DNA of 64,000 nt from Rhipidocladum racemiflorum (GCA_036346355.1 CM070577.1:84156509-84220508); one strand, 5' to 3'. Shown: positions 1 to 10,392, counted from the first letter of the stretch. Translations and numbers: made by a program. The notes: generated by a model from the letters alone, not told the origin.

Positions 1-4
1 AGAA

Positions 5-884
5 TAGGGGTGAAAATGGTACGGTTAATTTTCGACCGACCGACTGACCGAAGCGTCTCGGATAGTGATTCGGATATCCGGATATTTTGTTCGGATATGA
101 ATCGGACACAGATAAAGTGTCATGGATACGGATACGGATACGGATACGGATATCTTGGATAATATCCGTCGGATAATATCAGAGCATTTTTTTCGGATAC
201 TATCGGCCGGATAATACCCGAATTCCCACCTCTTTAGCTTAGCCCTGCTTGGCCCATATGCCACAGGCCAGCCCATCTAGACTTGAGTTGAAGTGGAACC
301 CTAGGTTCTTAGCCGACTAGCTGCCACTTTAGTTCCCTCATTCCCTGCCCGGCCCCTACCTATCCAGTCCATATCTCCAAGACTCCAACTACAGGTCGTG
401 GCGGCGGCGGCTAATGGCCATGTCTCCTAATGGCCTGACTGATGCTTAGTGACATACATGTGCTTTGTTACTTTTGTATACTTCTATGAATAGTGTGCAA
501 CTTCTATGGATGATGTACAACAGTACATGTGCAATTATGAGATGTGACTCAGTGTATTACTATAAACTGTATGGTTTTAACGGTCTTGGTATCTCAATGT
601 CCTATACAATTTATGTTGGTTTCGTATCGACAATATTCGTTGTAGCCCATCACTCCGTTTGTATTTAGTGTTTACGCGTATTATTCGAAAAATATCCATT
701 CCGATGATTATCCGAACTTATTTTATCCTTACTCGTTCGAATATTATCCGTATCCGTATCCGGCACTATCCACGTCCGAATCCGTATCCGGCACTATCCG
801 TGTCCGAATCCAATCCGATAAAATTATATGGATCAAACACAATATGAATGATTTTCGATCCATATCCCATCCGTTTCACCCCTT
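5..884. mobile_element. non-autonomous hAT-like DNA transposon
   Basis: The element begins TAGGGGTG and ends CACCCCTT, so the terminal inverted repeats match except at the outermost base. Subterminal DNA is a mirrored set of GGATAC/GTATCC repeats: GGATACGGATAC runs at about 122-165 and its complement at about 725-815. The 8 bases after the right end (885-892, GTCAAGAA) end in the same four bases, AGAA, that precede the left end at the window edge. This suggests an 8-bp target duplication cut by the window. No transposase is present. The termini and the 8-bp duplication fit the hAT superfamily, and movement would need a transposase in trans. Confidence 0.75.
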
Positions 885-1029
885 GTCAAGAAGCCCATCA
901 TCTCACGCCGCGCCAGCTGCTCCGCACGACTCACAGTCCCGCAACCGTGATCGAAGTCCATCGCCGCGTTGGCCGTCAGTGTCGTCCGCTGGCTTGCGTC
1001 AGCCGCTCACTTCGGCCGTGCCGTCGTGG
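885..1029. other. GC-rich flank, nothing recognised
   Basis: This GC-rich stretch follows the hAT element. The open frame through it has no recognisable motif and runs on into AT-rich DNA, so I do not call a gene here. Confidence 0.4.
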
Positions 1030-1155
1030 GCTGGCTTGCACCCCGGCGATGCTCTCCCACGCCGGCACCTGCAACCCCGTGGACTCTCATTACGCTCGTG
1101 ATCAGGGCCGGCAAGGTTCACATGAGGACTTGACTCTGATATTCCAGACAGATTC

Positions 1156-1510
1156 AATTAAGAGGAAGCATGTTTATGGCAAGCACACAATCTTACACCC
1201 GAAAGTCTCTTTTATATGTGTATATATATTTATATATATAATACTTTTTACTTCTAGGAGTAGTTACTCTCACCTCTGAATTACCACTAAACAAAATTGA
1301 AATACTCATTTATCACTTTTGATATACTCATATGCTAATTATAAGATATTCCAATGTAATCCACATAAAAAAAAAATTGCAAGAGTACATAGTTTTTAGT
1401 GTATTTTGCAAATACCTTCATATACATACATAAAAAGAAGCATGTCTAAAAAGTGCACATACCATCTCTGAAAAAATTGTAAACACCACCTAGATGATCT
1501 TATATAACAC
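1156..1510. other. AT-rich spacer in copy 1
   Basis: AT-rich sequence with an A9 tract and short TA runs. No gene, RNA or terminal-repeat structure was seen. Confidence 0.4.
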
Positions 1511-2086
1511 GCGAATATGTTTTCCTCCAAGAATTCGATAATCCGGTTATGGGAAGGGCTTCTTAATTTCTTTTCTTTGCTTGGGATTAAACCAGAGTCT
1601 GAATGACATGAAGTTAACTGGAAAATGAACCCTTTCAGGCGCAGAGATCTGCAGAGAAACTTAATTACACGCTTAAGCACATCATATCCACGGGTCAATT
1701 TCTCCCTGAGATACGTGTGAATGTGTGATATTTATCCACTTGCAGTGCAGCAGGAACCTGCTTTCCAAAGAAGACAGGAGTCGATCACTTTGGAGCAATT
1801 TCTATGAGGAATCTGCGGATTCCACCCGACTCCTTTGGACTTCACAAGCAGCTTTCTGTCCTTAGCTGATTGATTGACCCCTTTATCTTAATGGTGCTGA
1901 TCTGGACCTTCTAAAATATCTCTCTGCTCTTGCTAACTGTTGATTGGCATTCTTTGGCTTATTTAAACGAAGAATGGTTAAAAAAAAAACATTGCAAAGA
2001 AGCAAAATTAGAGAAATAACATCGCAAAAGATCTATTCTGCTAAATGACATCTGAATCATCTTGTGCAGTAATTCAAGCACAAGAA

Positions 2087-2650
2087 ATTTGGCTAGTTGC
2101 CATGAAATCAAACACTTGTGTTCTGTCTCTGTCATGTAGTATATACATGTCCTTGCATGCATGTTATGGTTATAGAGCCAAAGAGCAGTAGTGAGGGTGC
2201 TTCGATGGTCCTGAAAGGGATTTAGCTGAGAGCTCTTTTACATTGCACTAAATTAAATATGAATCGTTCATTCTTTTCGATCCAATGGATAAGATCGATT
2301 AACTAGAGTTTACTTATATTTTATCTGATAGTGGAGTAGTATAAACACCTTTAACAAATCAACGGTTAGCACATGGAGACCTTACTTCTGTCAAGATTAG
2401 GGGTGAATGTTAGACGCTACAAGAACTTCCTGAATGTATACGTGCATAAGGAAAGGAGTCTGCTTGCTATATGAGTTGAGTCCAAGTACAAGTGCTAGTC
2501 GGTTGGGTGTTCTACTGTACAAGCAGAGGTCTTATACCTATTTCGTAAGACAGCAAGCAAAAACAAGAAAGCAAGAAGTAATACAAAAGAAAATTGCTCC
2601 ATTTTTTTTTTTTTTTTGTGATCTGTTTCAACAGAACTCACCCCCCTGAA
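2087..2650. other. upstream region of small gene copy 1
   Basis: The first 130 bases are shared with copy 2 (29395-29540). From about 2225 to 2640 the two copies differ, so the upstream regulatory DNA of the paralogues has diverged by insertion. A run of 16 T at 2604-2620 lies close to the TATA box. No terminal repeats were found in the copy-specific part. Confidence 0.4.
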
Positions 2651-2653
2651 GCC

Positions 2654-2660
2654 TATAAAT
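2654..2660 (+). promoter_or_regulatory. TATA box of small gene copy 1
   Basis: TATAAAT lies 110 bases upstream of the start codon. The same box in copy 2 (29904-29910) is followed by a strongly conserved leader. That leader includes ACGCCATGGAAGGCAAACC, a CATC repeat and an AGCTAGCTAGC run. Conservation of box plus leader supports a real promoter, with transcription expected to start near 2685. The ATG in CCATGG at 2680 would lie at or upstream of that start and is not used as the coding start. Confidence 0.7.
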
Positions 2661-2769
2661 GTAGACCATCTCGCACGCCATGGAAGGCAAACCAAGCTCA
2701 AGAACACATCCATCCATCCATCCAGCTAGCTAGCTAGCCTCCTCGATCCCTTGCAACGAAACACACGCA

Positions 2770-3021
2770 ATGTTTCGCGCCAAGGCCGCCCCTCCCGCCA
2801 ACGGCGAGGTGAGGGTCGAAAGGGTCGACAAGCTCGCGTTCGCCACCACGCCTAGGCCGTACGGCAGCACAGGGCAAACACCGGCAAAGGAGACGCCGGC
2901 GGCCGACGTCGCCATCAACGGGGGCAAGATCGTTGCCCCGGTCAAGGGTCGTGGGGCTTCAGCGGAAGACATCAATCGATGGCTTGAGACGAAGAAGAAG
3001 CAGATGAATTGGCAGCCATAA
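2770..3021 (+). CDS. small basic protein of unknown function, paralogue 1 (83 aa)
   Basis: A single-exon frame of 83 codons starts at ATG 2770 after a conserved leader and TATA box. The product is rich in Ala, Lys and Pro, has no signal peptide or membrane segment, and ends in a basic helix-like tail (EDINRWLETKKKQ). It aligns along its whole length with the product at 30024-30290. Shared blocks are AAPPANGEVRVERV, PAADVAI, GGKIV, GASAEDI and KKKQ. This copy lacks five residues (TAAAK) near the N-terminus and has a different linker after PYG. Preservation of both frames, despite indels that are all multiples of three, argues that the protein is real. I do not recognise the family and give no function. 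Its neighbours are only repeats, so context gives no clue. Confidence 0.7.
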   Translation: MFRAKAAPPANGEVRVERVDKLAFATTPRPYGSTGQTPAKETPAADVAINGGKIVAPVKGRGASAEDINRWLETKKKQMNWQP

Positions 3022-3300
3022 GTAGTTTAAGCAGCAGTTTAGCAATCGTATTATGCAGGCCCAGCCTACTGCAATTAATGCATTCGTGGAGTTACATGAC
3101 ACCTATACATATTGTACGTATCATGCGATCTGCTTGTCTATAATATATAACACGGTATTGTTGACTATGTATCATCGCTTCTATATATCTACCAAGGCTC
3201 AACAAGCACATATCTACCATAGTTGTCTACTGGTTTCATCCTTGGAAGTCTTTTAATTTCTTCAGGGGTTAATATCTGAATGACCTGAAATTAGCCGGGC
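3022..3300 (+). other. 3' untranslated region and flank of small gene copy 1
   Basis: This stretch is closely similar to 30291-30600 in copy 2, starting with GTAGTTTAAGCAG after the stop codon. It is AT-rich with several ATATAT stretches that could serve as plant polyadenylation signals. No second gene was seen. The copy 2 version has gained a long AT microsatellite. Confidence 0.45.
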
Positions 3301-3355
3301 CAACAATACAAGAGCTCAGCCTTAATCTCGGGTGCTTCAGTTCGGCAGACAAGGA

Positions 3356-3569
3356 CGGAAATAAATTCTACGTAACGGTGTTGTATATCATGGCCTGTGC
3401 AATACTGTGCGGATTGACGCCACATGTCCCGCTTCCTCAATCCCAAGCAGCCAGCTCGGGAGACGAAACGTTAGGCTCCCTAGATTGAGGAAGCGGGACA
3501 CATGGCGTTAATCCGCACGGTATTGCACAGGCTATGATATACAATACCGTTGCGTAGAATTTATTTCCG
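3356..3569. mobile_element. foldback element / long hairpin
   Basis: Two 87-base arms, 3356-3442 and 3483-3569, are inverted copies with seven differences, all transitions, around a 40-base loop. It is present only in copy 1 of the duplicated segment, so it inserted after the duplication or was lost from copy 2. It lies about 335 bases downstream of the small gene. It looks like a foldback MITE. No clear target duplication was found, so the superfamily is open. A plus-strand transcript would fold with five of the seven differences as G-U pairs, so it could feed small-RNA production. Confidence 0.75.
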
Positions 3570-4284
3570 ACAATGACACTCGTAATCGCATCGATTTCTA
3601 TCATGCAATGCACCGGTTTTTGTTCCCAAAGCAGGAATTAGACACTTCGAACAAATTCTAAGTAGTTCTGGTTGGAAAACAGTAGGTTAATTTATTTGCG
3701 TTTGTACAATCGCTGATGCATTGCTGGAATGTTGCGGCGCCTTTTTGTTTTTTAGGAATGCAGTATGCACTAAACAACTAAAATTTGCATGTAATTAATT
3801 CATTCCCAAAGCGTGCTTTTTATGTGAAAGTAATTTTCCGCCACGCAAAAAGGTGGCATGCATGCGTTTCAGGCTAACCTGAATAAAAGTGTAAAAAAAA
3901 TAACGTAAATTAAAAAGGTGTAAAAAGTGAGATATGTCCTTGAAAATTGAAAAAAAAGCTTAATTAGAACAGCCGCGACACTTGTTTTGCAAGTCTGGCT
4001 TGGAGAGATGCTTCCACGTATTTGGATTATTCACGCATCCCATCATGGGTAGTATGTGGCATGCAACGTGCTACACATTTCCTTTTGAGAGCTTAAGGAC
4101 TAAGAAATTAATTAACTGGTTTAGTTTATTATTTGCAGCAAGATAGAATAGTTATGTGCAAGAAATAAGAGATAGTTATTGCATAGCATCTCGAGATAAT
4201 CTTTAGAGATAGTTATTATACAAATTGGTTTTAGTGCTTACTCAATGATATGGATGGAAGATAGAGTAAGTAGTAAGCTTTATT
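3570..4284. other. 3' flank of copy 1, shared with copy 2
   Basis: Non-coding DNA closely matching 30870-31310 in copy 2, including a run through AATTTGCATGTAATTAATTC and the GCATGCATGCG palindrome. From about 4140 on the copies differ. No gene seen. Confidence 0.5.
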
Positions 4285-4545
4285 ATTGTAATTACCGAAT
4301 GCAATCAGTAGTAATATATTCGTAAGATGCTTACAATATCTTGTACTTTTGGGGATTGACTAGTCCCGGTCGCGGGTTCCTAGTCGTGTCGATTATTACG
4401 ACTAACCAGATTCCATTACAGAACTAATTTGGTAGGAGATTCCTCTGTCTTGCCGCTCTAGAATTCTACCTACAGCCTCGTGCTGCGCTGTCGGAGATAC
4501 AGGACTTCCCCAACGGCTTCGCCTGAACAAATTTGTGAACTGCGA
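4285..4545. repeat. conserved distal block of the duplicated segment, copy 1
   Basis: This block occurs five times in the window. It is complete here and at 31752-32250, partly present at 37600-38100, and reduced to about 100 bases at 40382-40497 and 41805-41920. The core reads ATTCCTA, then GATTATTACGGCTAATCAGATTCC-like sequence, then AACTAATTTGG. The second half (4449-4545) contains a GC-richer stretch including ACAGCCTCGTGCTGCG, also kept at 32147-32250 and 38030-38090. No intact reading frame is shared between the copies, so I treat it as non-coding or a gene relic. Confidence 0.6.
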
Positions 4546-4816
4546 GGATCGTAAACACGCACATGAACACAAAGAATTCTAAAATTTTAGAGCAATTTTC
4601 TCTTGTGTTATTTTCAAACTCACAGATACATGCTCTTTTATAGTTGGTGGACCATCTAATCAATTTGCTAACCAAGACAACAACTAAACATGAAAAGCCT
4701 TACTAAGAAAATAAACTAACTGATATGATTTGATTACCGATTGCATCATGATCTTTACTTGCAGTTCATAACATAGCAAATCAACAATTTTAGCAAACCT
4801 TGATTAATTTTCAACA
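4546..4816 (-). mobile_element. Copia-type 3' LTR remnant
   Basis: Read on the minus strand, GGGGGAGAT at 4818-4826 is a polypurine tract followed at once by TGTTGAAAATTAATCAAGG. That is the usual junction between the interior and the 3' LTR of a plant Copia element. The LTR runs toward 4546, where the duplicated-segment sequence is interrupted (copy 2 continues past this point). No coding domains or second LTR are present, so this is a truncated remnant. Confidence 0.5.
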
Positions 4817-4871
4817 ATCTCCCCCATAATCAAGATTTACCAACTCTACTTGCCCAACTCATACTAGACAC

Positions 4872-5070
4872 AGGACGGTGAACGTATCTCCTCAACATAT
4901 TGTACTTAACTCAAGACGACGAACACATCTCATCAACGTCTTGGTGTCATCTTTAATGGGCTCGACTCTGGACGGTGAACGCATCTCCTCAACATCCCGG
5001 ACTCAACTCGGACGAACTCAACTTAGGAAGACAAACACACCTCCTCAACATCACGGACTCCTCTTAACAC
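4872..5070. repeat. four-unit minisatellite
   Basis: Four imperfect tandem units of about 45-55 bases contain GGACGGTGAACG, ATCTCCTCAACAT and GGACTCAACTC or variants. They start near 4872, 4915, 4970 and 5026. They lie beside the Copia LTR remnant and may be part of its interior. No coding frame is maintained across the units. Confidence 0.6.
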
Positions 5071-5327
5071 ACGCAATGGCTTCCTTTTGAGTTTGCACCC
5101 CAACGATGCTCTCCCATATCGGTACCCGCAGCCCCATCGACTCTCCTCGCGCTCGCCTCGCCCCTGAGAGTCTCTTGGTTTATGGCATTCAGTACCGATC
5201 CTACTGATCTAGTACTGATATCTGAGCTGTACATTCGATTGATAGTGCTATTTGGCAAGATGATGTGCTGCATTTGCTTGCCATTTACTAAGGTTCACAT
5301 GAGGACTTGACTCTGATATTCTAGATT

Positions 5328-5358
5328 CTTATATATATATATATACATATACATATAC

Positions 5359-5440
<82 letters not shown>
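5328..5440. repeat. compound microsatellite (TA)n(ACATAT)n(TA)n(GA)n
   Basis: A TA run, several ACATAT units, a longer TA run of about 50 bases, then 13 GA units ending exactly where the next MITE begins. Such TA-rich tracts are common MITE targets. Confidence 0.9.
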
Positions 5441-5838
5441 TACAAATACCTGGGACACCATGGTGCCTGGGCACCACGATCCGAAATGGATATTTTCTCT
5501 ATTTATTTGCATTTGAAATTTTTTGAAATATGTAAGATGTTAAGTTTAACTAGTTTACTAATTAGTTCAAACAATTTTGAACTGAAATTTGAACTAGAGT
5601 TTCTTTTTTATGATAATTTGATTGTAGGTATTTGCTTATTATATATAAATCAGCAAAGCGTGTGATCTAAATTCGTTCAAATCTTTGAATTCGAGTATAT
5701 TTTTCAAAGGTATGTATTTTATTTGAATTGTTATTGATAGATATTACCCTAAAACTAAAAGTTTCAAAAAAATATACCCGAATTTGACTTGAATTTGTGC
5801 ACTTAAAATCATGGTGCTTGGGCACCATGGTGTATGTA
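5441..5838. mobile_element. MITE with CACCATGGTGCC terminal repeats
   Basis: The left end TACAAATACC...CACCATGGTGCC (5441-5478) is mirrored by the right end GGGCACCATGGTGTATGTA (5820-5838), with a second GGGCACCA motif nested in each arm. The interior is AT-rich and non-coding. The element is missing from copy 1. The target duplication is hard to define because the left flank is a microsatellite. Confidence 0.65.
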
Positions 5839-6074
5839 CTCCCTACCTCTATTTGGTTAATAACAACTTCCTAATCAGGAGAAACCAGTCAATAACTTTC
5901 ACTATGAAATATGCTTTCACTTACGTAACATCAGTATGTGCTCCTGCTGGTATGCTTTCATTTTCCTATGTGTGTGTGTATGTGTATATGTATATATATG
6001 CGCGATTATGTTTTCCTCCAAGAATTAGATAATCCGGTTATGTAAAGGGCTTCTTAATTTCTTTTCTTTGCTTG

Positions 6075-6079
6075 GGATT
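6075..6079. repeat. left TSD of element A (GGATT)
   Basis: GGATT here and at 27804-27808 flank element A. The equivalent uninterrupted sequence in copy 1 (1584-1594) has a single GGATT, which serves as an empty site. Confidence 0.9.
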
Positions 6080-6673
6080 AGTCGAAGGTTAGTGAATCGA
6101 TAATAAACTTATATACTCAGGACCTTCGAATATGCAGAGTCAAACACAAAAATGGTGGCACACGATGTAGACTGGTTCGGGCCTCAGATCAGAGTAATAC
6201 CCTACTCCTGTGTGGATGTAGTATGAAATCGGTGAAAATAGAGTAGAAAGTAGGATGCCTTGCCTCTAGTTACAATGAGGATTGTCTTTGAAATCTGACT
6301 AAGATCTAGACTAGGAATAATCAGCGCCTCCCCTAAAGCCTCTGTACTTCTGTTCTTATATAGATGAGGTCACCCCTCCACGGGTTGTAGCCGGTTTGAT
6401 ATACCATATCGTACCCAATGAAGAGTCCACCATTATGAGATCTTCATAGCATATCTGAGCTTCCTTTCATGTCTAGCATACTCGAGTTGGTTTCCTCGTA
6501 ACGGGAACATGACCGAGTCCTTTCCAAATGTGGGGATATCTCCTCCGTGTATATCTCATCGTGCAAAATCGGGCCCGTGATACCCGGAGCTTCCAAAATA
6601 CTTGCATGAACATATATGGCATTATCTTTGAGTTTCCTGTACATGCTAATATCTCATATTTAGATATTCAATA
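6080..6673 (-). repeat. 3' LTR of element A
   Basis: 594-base LTR. Its start on the minus strand has decayed from TG to TA (TATTGAATATC versus TGTCGAATATC in the 5' LTR). Its promoter-proximal half matches 14943-15057 and 27611-27803. The 195 bases comparable with 27611-27803 differ at roughly one in eight positions, mostly C-T and G-A transitions, so the insertion is old. Confidence 0.85.
6355..6363 (-). promoter_or_regulatory. TATA box in element A LTR
   Basis: CTATATAAG on the minus strand, mid-LTR, where a retroelement core promoter is expected. The 5' LTR has lost this part through a deletion, so the copy cannot make a normal genomic transcript. Confidence 0.55.
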
Positions 6674-6687
6674 GTAGCCCCCCAACT
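6674..6687 (-). other. polypurine tract of element A
   Basis: GTTGGGGGGCTAC on the minus strand, directly upstream of the 3' LTR, is the plus-strand priming site. Confidence 0.75.
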
Positions 6688-7070
6688 CTGCTTAGTAAGA
6701 GATCTCCTCAAGTGCTCGATCGATTACTGGCCAAGCTTTGACTTGGTCGAGTAATGCCTTACCTGCTTGAGGTCAAACAACTCGAGCAGAGTGGAATCGC
6801 TAAGTATCGAGTAGAAACTGGGTTGGGTCGAGCGCCCTGCTATCGACCCATCTTGTGTCCTCGGATAACCACATGCAACTCGATGCCAATTCATTGACTC
6901 CATTTTCAGCAGAGTTAGAAATAATTCAAAAAAATCTAAACATTGGGATGCGGAGCATTTGTTGCAAAAGCCTGCAATGCCTGAGCACATCACACCTTTT
7001 TATGTTTTCCTCCGGACGACTCATTGGGTCATGAGGAATGAACCGTTCGCCGGCGTAGAAAATTTTGGCT
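6688..7070. other. non-coding region between 3' LTR and antisense gene of element A
   Basis: No pol-type motif was seen. It contains TCGAG-rich sequence and presumably the upstream region of the antisense gene that begins with the TATA box at 7071. Confidence 0.4.
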
Positions 7071-7077
7071 TATAAAT
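7071..7077 (+). promoter_or_regulatory. TATA box of antisense gene in element A
   Basis: TATAAAT followed by a leader containing TTAAACCCTAGCGCCGCC, a composition typical of grass gene 5' leaders, and an ATG at 7185. It points away from the 3' LTR and opposite to gag-pol. Confidence 0.5.
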
Positions 7078-7297
7078 TCCCATACCTGGAACTGTAGCCA
7101 TTCCTCTTAACCTTATTTCTAAAATCTTCATTGTGCTCCTTAAACCCTAGCGCCGCCGAAAAAATTCATCTCATTTGTTCTCCAATGGCATTCGTCCCCT
7201 TAGCTAGCACTAGAGCTGCTCGTTAGAGAAGAAATCTAAGGAAACCTAGGCAGCTTTTGAGGATGAAGCCCTTGAGAATGTATGGTAGAAGTCGATA

Positions 7298-9749
7298 ATG
7301 TCGGAGAAGCGTCTTGCCGAGCTGGAGGCAGACGGCTTCTTTCCCCCTTGGGAGTTCTTCCATCGGAGGCCATCAGTCGGTGAGTCTTATCCCACCATCG
7401 TAAATGAGAATGAGAATGTTGTTTTTGAAGCCTTCTTGCGCTGCGGATTCAGTTTTCCTCCAACCCCCTTTCTGCTTGAAGTCTTGGATTTTTACCAAAT
7501 CCAACTCTTTAACCTGAGCTCCAACTCTCTCACAATGCTCAGTGTCTTCGTCCATCTCTGCGAGGCTTTTCTGGGTATCAAGCCCAGCCTCAACCTCTTT
7601 TGCCACTTCTACATCCTGAAGAGGATGAAAAAGGACATTATAGGGGATGCTGGACTCCACCTCCGCAGTGGAAGGTTGGGATCATACATCCCTGTTCCGG
7701 TCGCTTCTTCCTAGCAATCAGATTGGAAGAAGCAGTGGTTCTACATCACTTCTCCAAACACCGTTAATCAACCTCTGTCTTATCGCCCGCTCCTAATCAA
7801 TCCAACCGGCCTCTGGACGAAAGTCCCCCCTTCGACCGCCGTAACACACATTACATCTAGAGGATCAAAGAGATGAGGAAAACTGGATTAACCGAGTGGC
7901 ACATGGCCAAGGATTTCTTCACACATCGGACAAGCCCATTGAAATGCCAAGATCATATGGCCTGGGGCTACTCTGGAGCCAGTGACACCACCAGGGACTA
8001 TCCCGAAGGTAATCATAAGCAATACCGTTGTTCCTTCTATGTCTGCCCACAAATAGTGAACTAAATTTTTTTTCTTGCCAGATCTATTGAACTCAAACAT
8101 CTCCTCCAGACTGAGCAAGATGTTCCAAGGCTCCAAACCTGGCGATTGCGGCATCCAAGCATATTTGCTCACCAATCCTCGGCCAGAGATGAGTACTATT
8201 TTGTGGCCTGTAATGCATCGTCCGTACATCTGTCATCCACTTTAACCCAGTATCTCCTCAGGAGGTGAAACTTGGTAATAAGAGAAGACCGGCTGAGGGA
8301 GTCATTGGTCTGGATGACGATGAGCTAACTTGAGATGACGACCGAGTGATGGACCCTGCCCCCGCTGATGCTGGCTCTCCTCGAGAAGGCCCGATTTCTA
8401 CTGCTGTCCCCATCGAAGCAGCTCTTAACCAAGCGACAGTTGAGTCTTTCCCAGAGGAAAGACCAGCATCCCCAGAACTCCAGCGACTAGGCAAGTGATC
8501 TCGAACACTTTCATCGGCCATCCAACCAGGTGACCTTTAATCGCTCACTTGGATGTTATGAAGTTTCTCCTGATGTACTTTAACAAATAATTGACGAACA
8601 GCGGGACACCTGGGGGACCGACTTATAGTAGTCGATGACCCCTCCACAAACATCTCCTCAAACATGGTCCTCATTGACCCGAGCGGTCGGTTAGGTAACT
8701 CTACCGCTGAGCAATGCTGACTGAACTTACCCATGGCAGACTTTTGCTTATCGTATCTTATTCACTTGCAGACTCCACCGCCGGCTGCCAACCTACCGAC
8801 TCTAGCTGAGCTGGTAGAGGAAGTAGCCCTGGTGAAGCCAACTATGAAGAAGAACGTTCACGTTAAACTTCGTCTGGCAAAGTAATTCACCTTTCCTTTA
8901 GCTCTTTTTCTTCTTCCTTCAAGAGAGGTTAAGTAAAGAATCTTCTGCAGGAAAAGTATGACTGAATACACTGTAGGCAACACCACTGCGGTTACTTCAT
9001 CATCTTTTGACGCAGCTGTTGGCGCCGTAGCTCTTTCAGCAATCCCAATTTTGACAAAAACTCCTTTTTCGCCAGCTCCTCAAGAGCCCCCAAAACATTG
9101 GTCCGTCCTGAACCCCCATGCTCAGGTATGTAACCTCAAAGAATCTGATTTTTAGTCTTGTCTTAACTTGTATATGACACATTTGAACCTCTCCACAGCG
9201 CGCGATAGAAATCATACGCGAGCTCGAATTTTTTTACGAGCAAACATTTCAGCAAAATGAGCATCTCACGAGCTCTAGTCAGCAGGTGCTCGCAGTAAAG
9301 GATGCCAAACTGTCAACACTTAGAGCTGATCTGAAGACTATCAGGGCTGAAGCTGAGGGGTTGAAAAAATAGACAAAGAAGCTGGAGACAAAGGCAAAAA
9401 AAAAACTGAAAACTGAGAAAACCGTCGTCGAAACTGGTGAGAGCAGGCGAAGGCAAAGATAAAAGTCATCGAGGGCAAAAAGGCTGCTACGGACGCGGCA
9501 TATGCCACTCTGCAGTCAGAAATCCTTGATCACATGACTTCGTCTGCTCATCTCGCAACTTCTCACATGCTTGGCATGGTGAGGAGCCACCACCCGAGCC
9601 TAGACTTCTCGGTCTTGAACGAGGGATTCACGTGTGAGGCAACCAAAGCTGCCGATTACATCGAATCCTTCAAAGATCTTACTAAGATGTTCGTGGCCCA
9701 CCTGGAGCTATCACTTGACAATGACAAAGATGCGAGTAAAAATCCTTAA
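7298..9749 (+). pseudogene. antisense gypsy-type transposon domain protein (element A)
   Basis: Plus-strand frame 7298-7714 encodes a conserved segment including LTMLSVFVHLCEAFLGIKPS and FCHFYILKRMKK. I recognise it as the plant 'putative gypsy type transposon' domain (PF04195 family). Known homologues continue with a low-complexity stretch and a coiled coil. Here 9200-9480 encodes a Lys/Glu-rich coiled-coil-like segment with a stop, and 9534-9749 encodes a helical tail (ATSHMLGMVRSHHP). Frames change between the pieces, either through lost introns or decay. It runs opposite to pol and has its own TATA box. Such antisense genes are characteristic of Tat-lineage elements, and their role is unknown. 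Confidence 0.65.
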
Positions 9750-10392
9750 GCCTGCATTTATTGTCATATAAACACAAATCTCTTGTCTATTTAGTGGTCA
9801 GATGTGATAATGCCAATCAACTTGCTTGTCCATTGTGCTTGGTCTACTATCCCCTTATCGATGAGATAAAGTAGCATAAGTAGATGCAAATCTGACTCAG
9901 CATCCACAGACCTTCAATAGAAAGCTTCATGGCCTAATGTATACCTGACTATTTCTGCACATGGCTAGAAAATTTTCGTCAAATTGCTAAGCCCTCGAGC
10001 TTGCACTCGGGTAGGCCACACATGACATAAACACTATCTAAGCTGAAGTAAAAACTACACGATTTTTGTAAATCTTCATCAACCTTCTCAGTTAGGCTTT
10101 GTAGCAAACATGAACCTACCGAACAGCGCATGTAGAACCGACTAGAGACCTCATCTCCCGCCGACCGCTGAGCGCTAGATGTCTGACAATCTAGTGCCCA
10201 TATGCGCATAGGATAGATTTTGCTCATTGCTGAGTTTAGGCATGGCCATACATTGGTTTTTTTGCTGACATGCTAAGGACATGATCGAATAAATGCATGC
10301 AAAGAATCGTGTGTAAATGAAAAAATCGTACCTACAGCTCCTAGGTCGATAATGATATCAACCAAGAAATATAACAAGGTGCCAGGTAACCT
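9750..10392. other. non-coding interior of element A
   Basis: No recognisable coding motif. Sequence between the antisense coiled-coil frame and the imperfect repeat array. Confidence 0.4.

Larger units (their letters stand above)
1030..4545. repeat. local segmental duplication, copy 1
   Basis: Blocks in this stretch recur in the same order and orientation in copy 2. Block 1030-1155 matches 5085-5330, and 1511-1590 matches 6001-6080. Block 1591-2086 matches 27809-28270 across a retrotransposon insertion. Block 2095-2215 matches 29395-29540, and 2650-3290 (promoter, gene and 3' flank) matches 29900-30600. Block 3690-4140 matches 30870-31310, and 4285-4545 matches 31752-32250. Copy-specific insertions (a hairpin element here; MITEs and retroelements in copy 2) separate the blocks. 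It is a tandem duplication whose second copy was later expanded. Confidence 0.85.
5085..6079. repeat. local segmental duplication, copy 2, first part
   Basis: 5085-5330 matches 1030-1155 with an extra insertion of about 110 bases, and 6001-6079 matches 1511-1589. Between them lie a microsatellite and a MITE that are absent from copy 1. The segment is cut at 6080 by element A and resumes at 27809 in register. Confidence 0.8.

Noticed and set aside
848..1279. Open frame of 143 codons on the plus strand
   Set aside because: It starts inside the hAT end, has no motif, and its counterpart in copy 2 (5085-5330) is not open.
3356..3569. Annotated microRNA precursor
   Set aside because: Arms are far longer than usual for a miRNA stem and resemble a foldback transposon; kept only as a small-RNA hypothesis.
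5295..5512. Open frames with long Tyr-Ile and Ser-Leu repeats
   Set aside because: Translations of the TA/GA microsatellite.
6444..6644. 66-codon minus-strand frame
   Set aside because: Lies entirely inside the 3' LTR of element A; its similarity to the frame near 15010 is due to LTR sequence.
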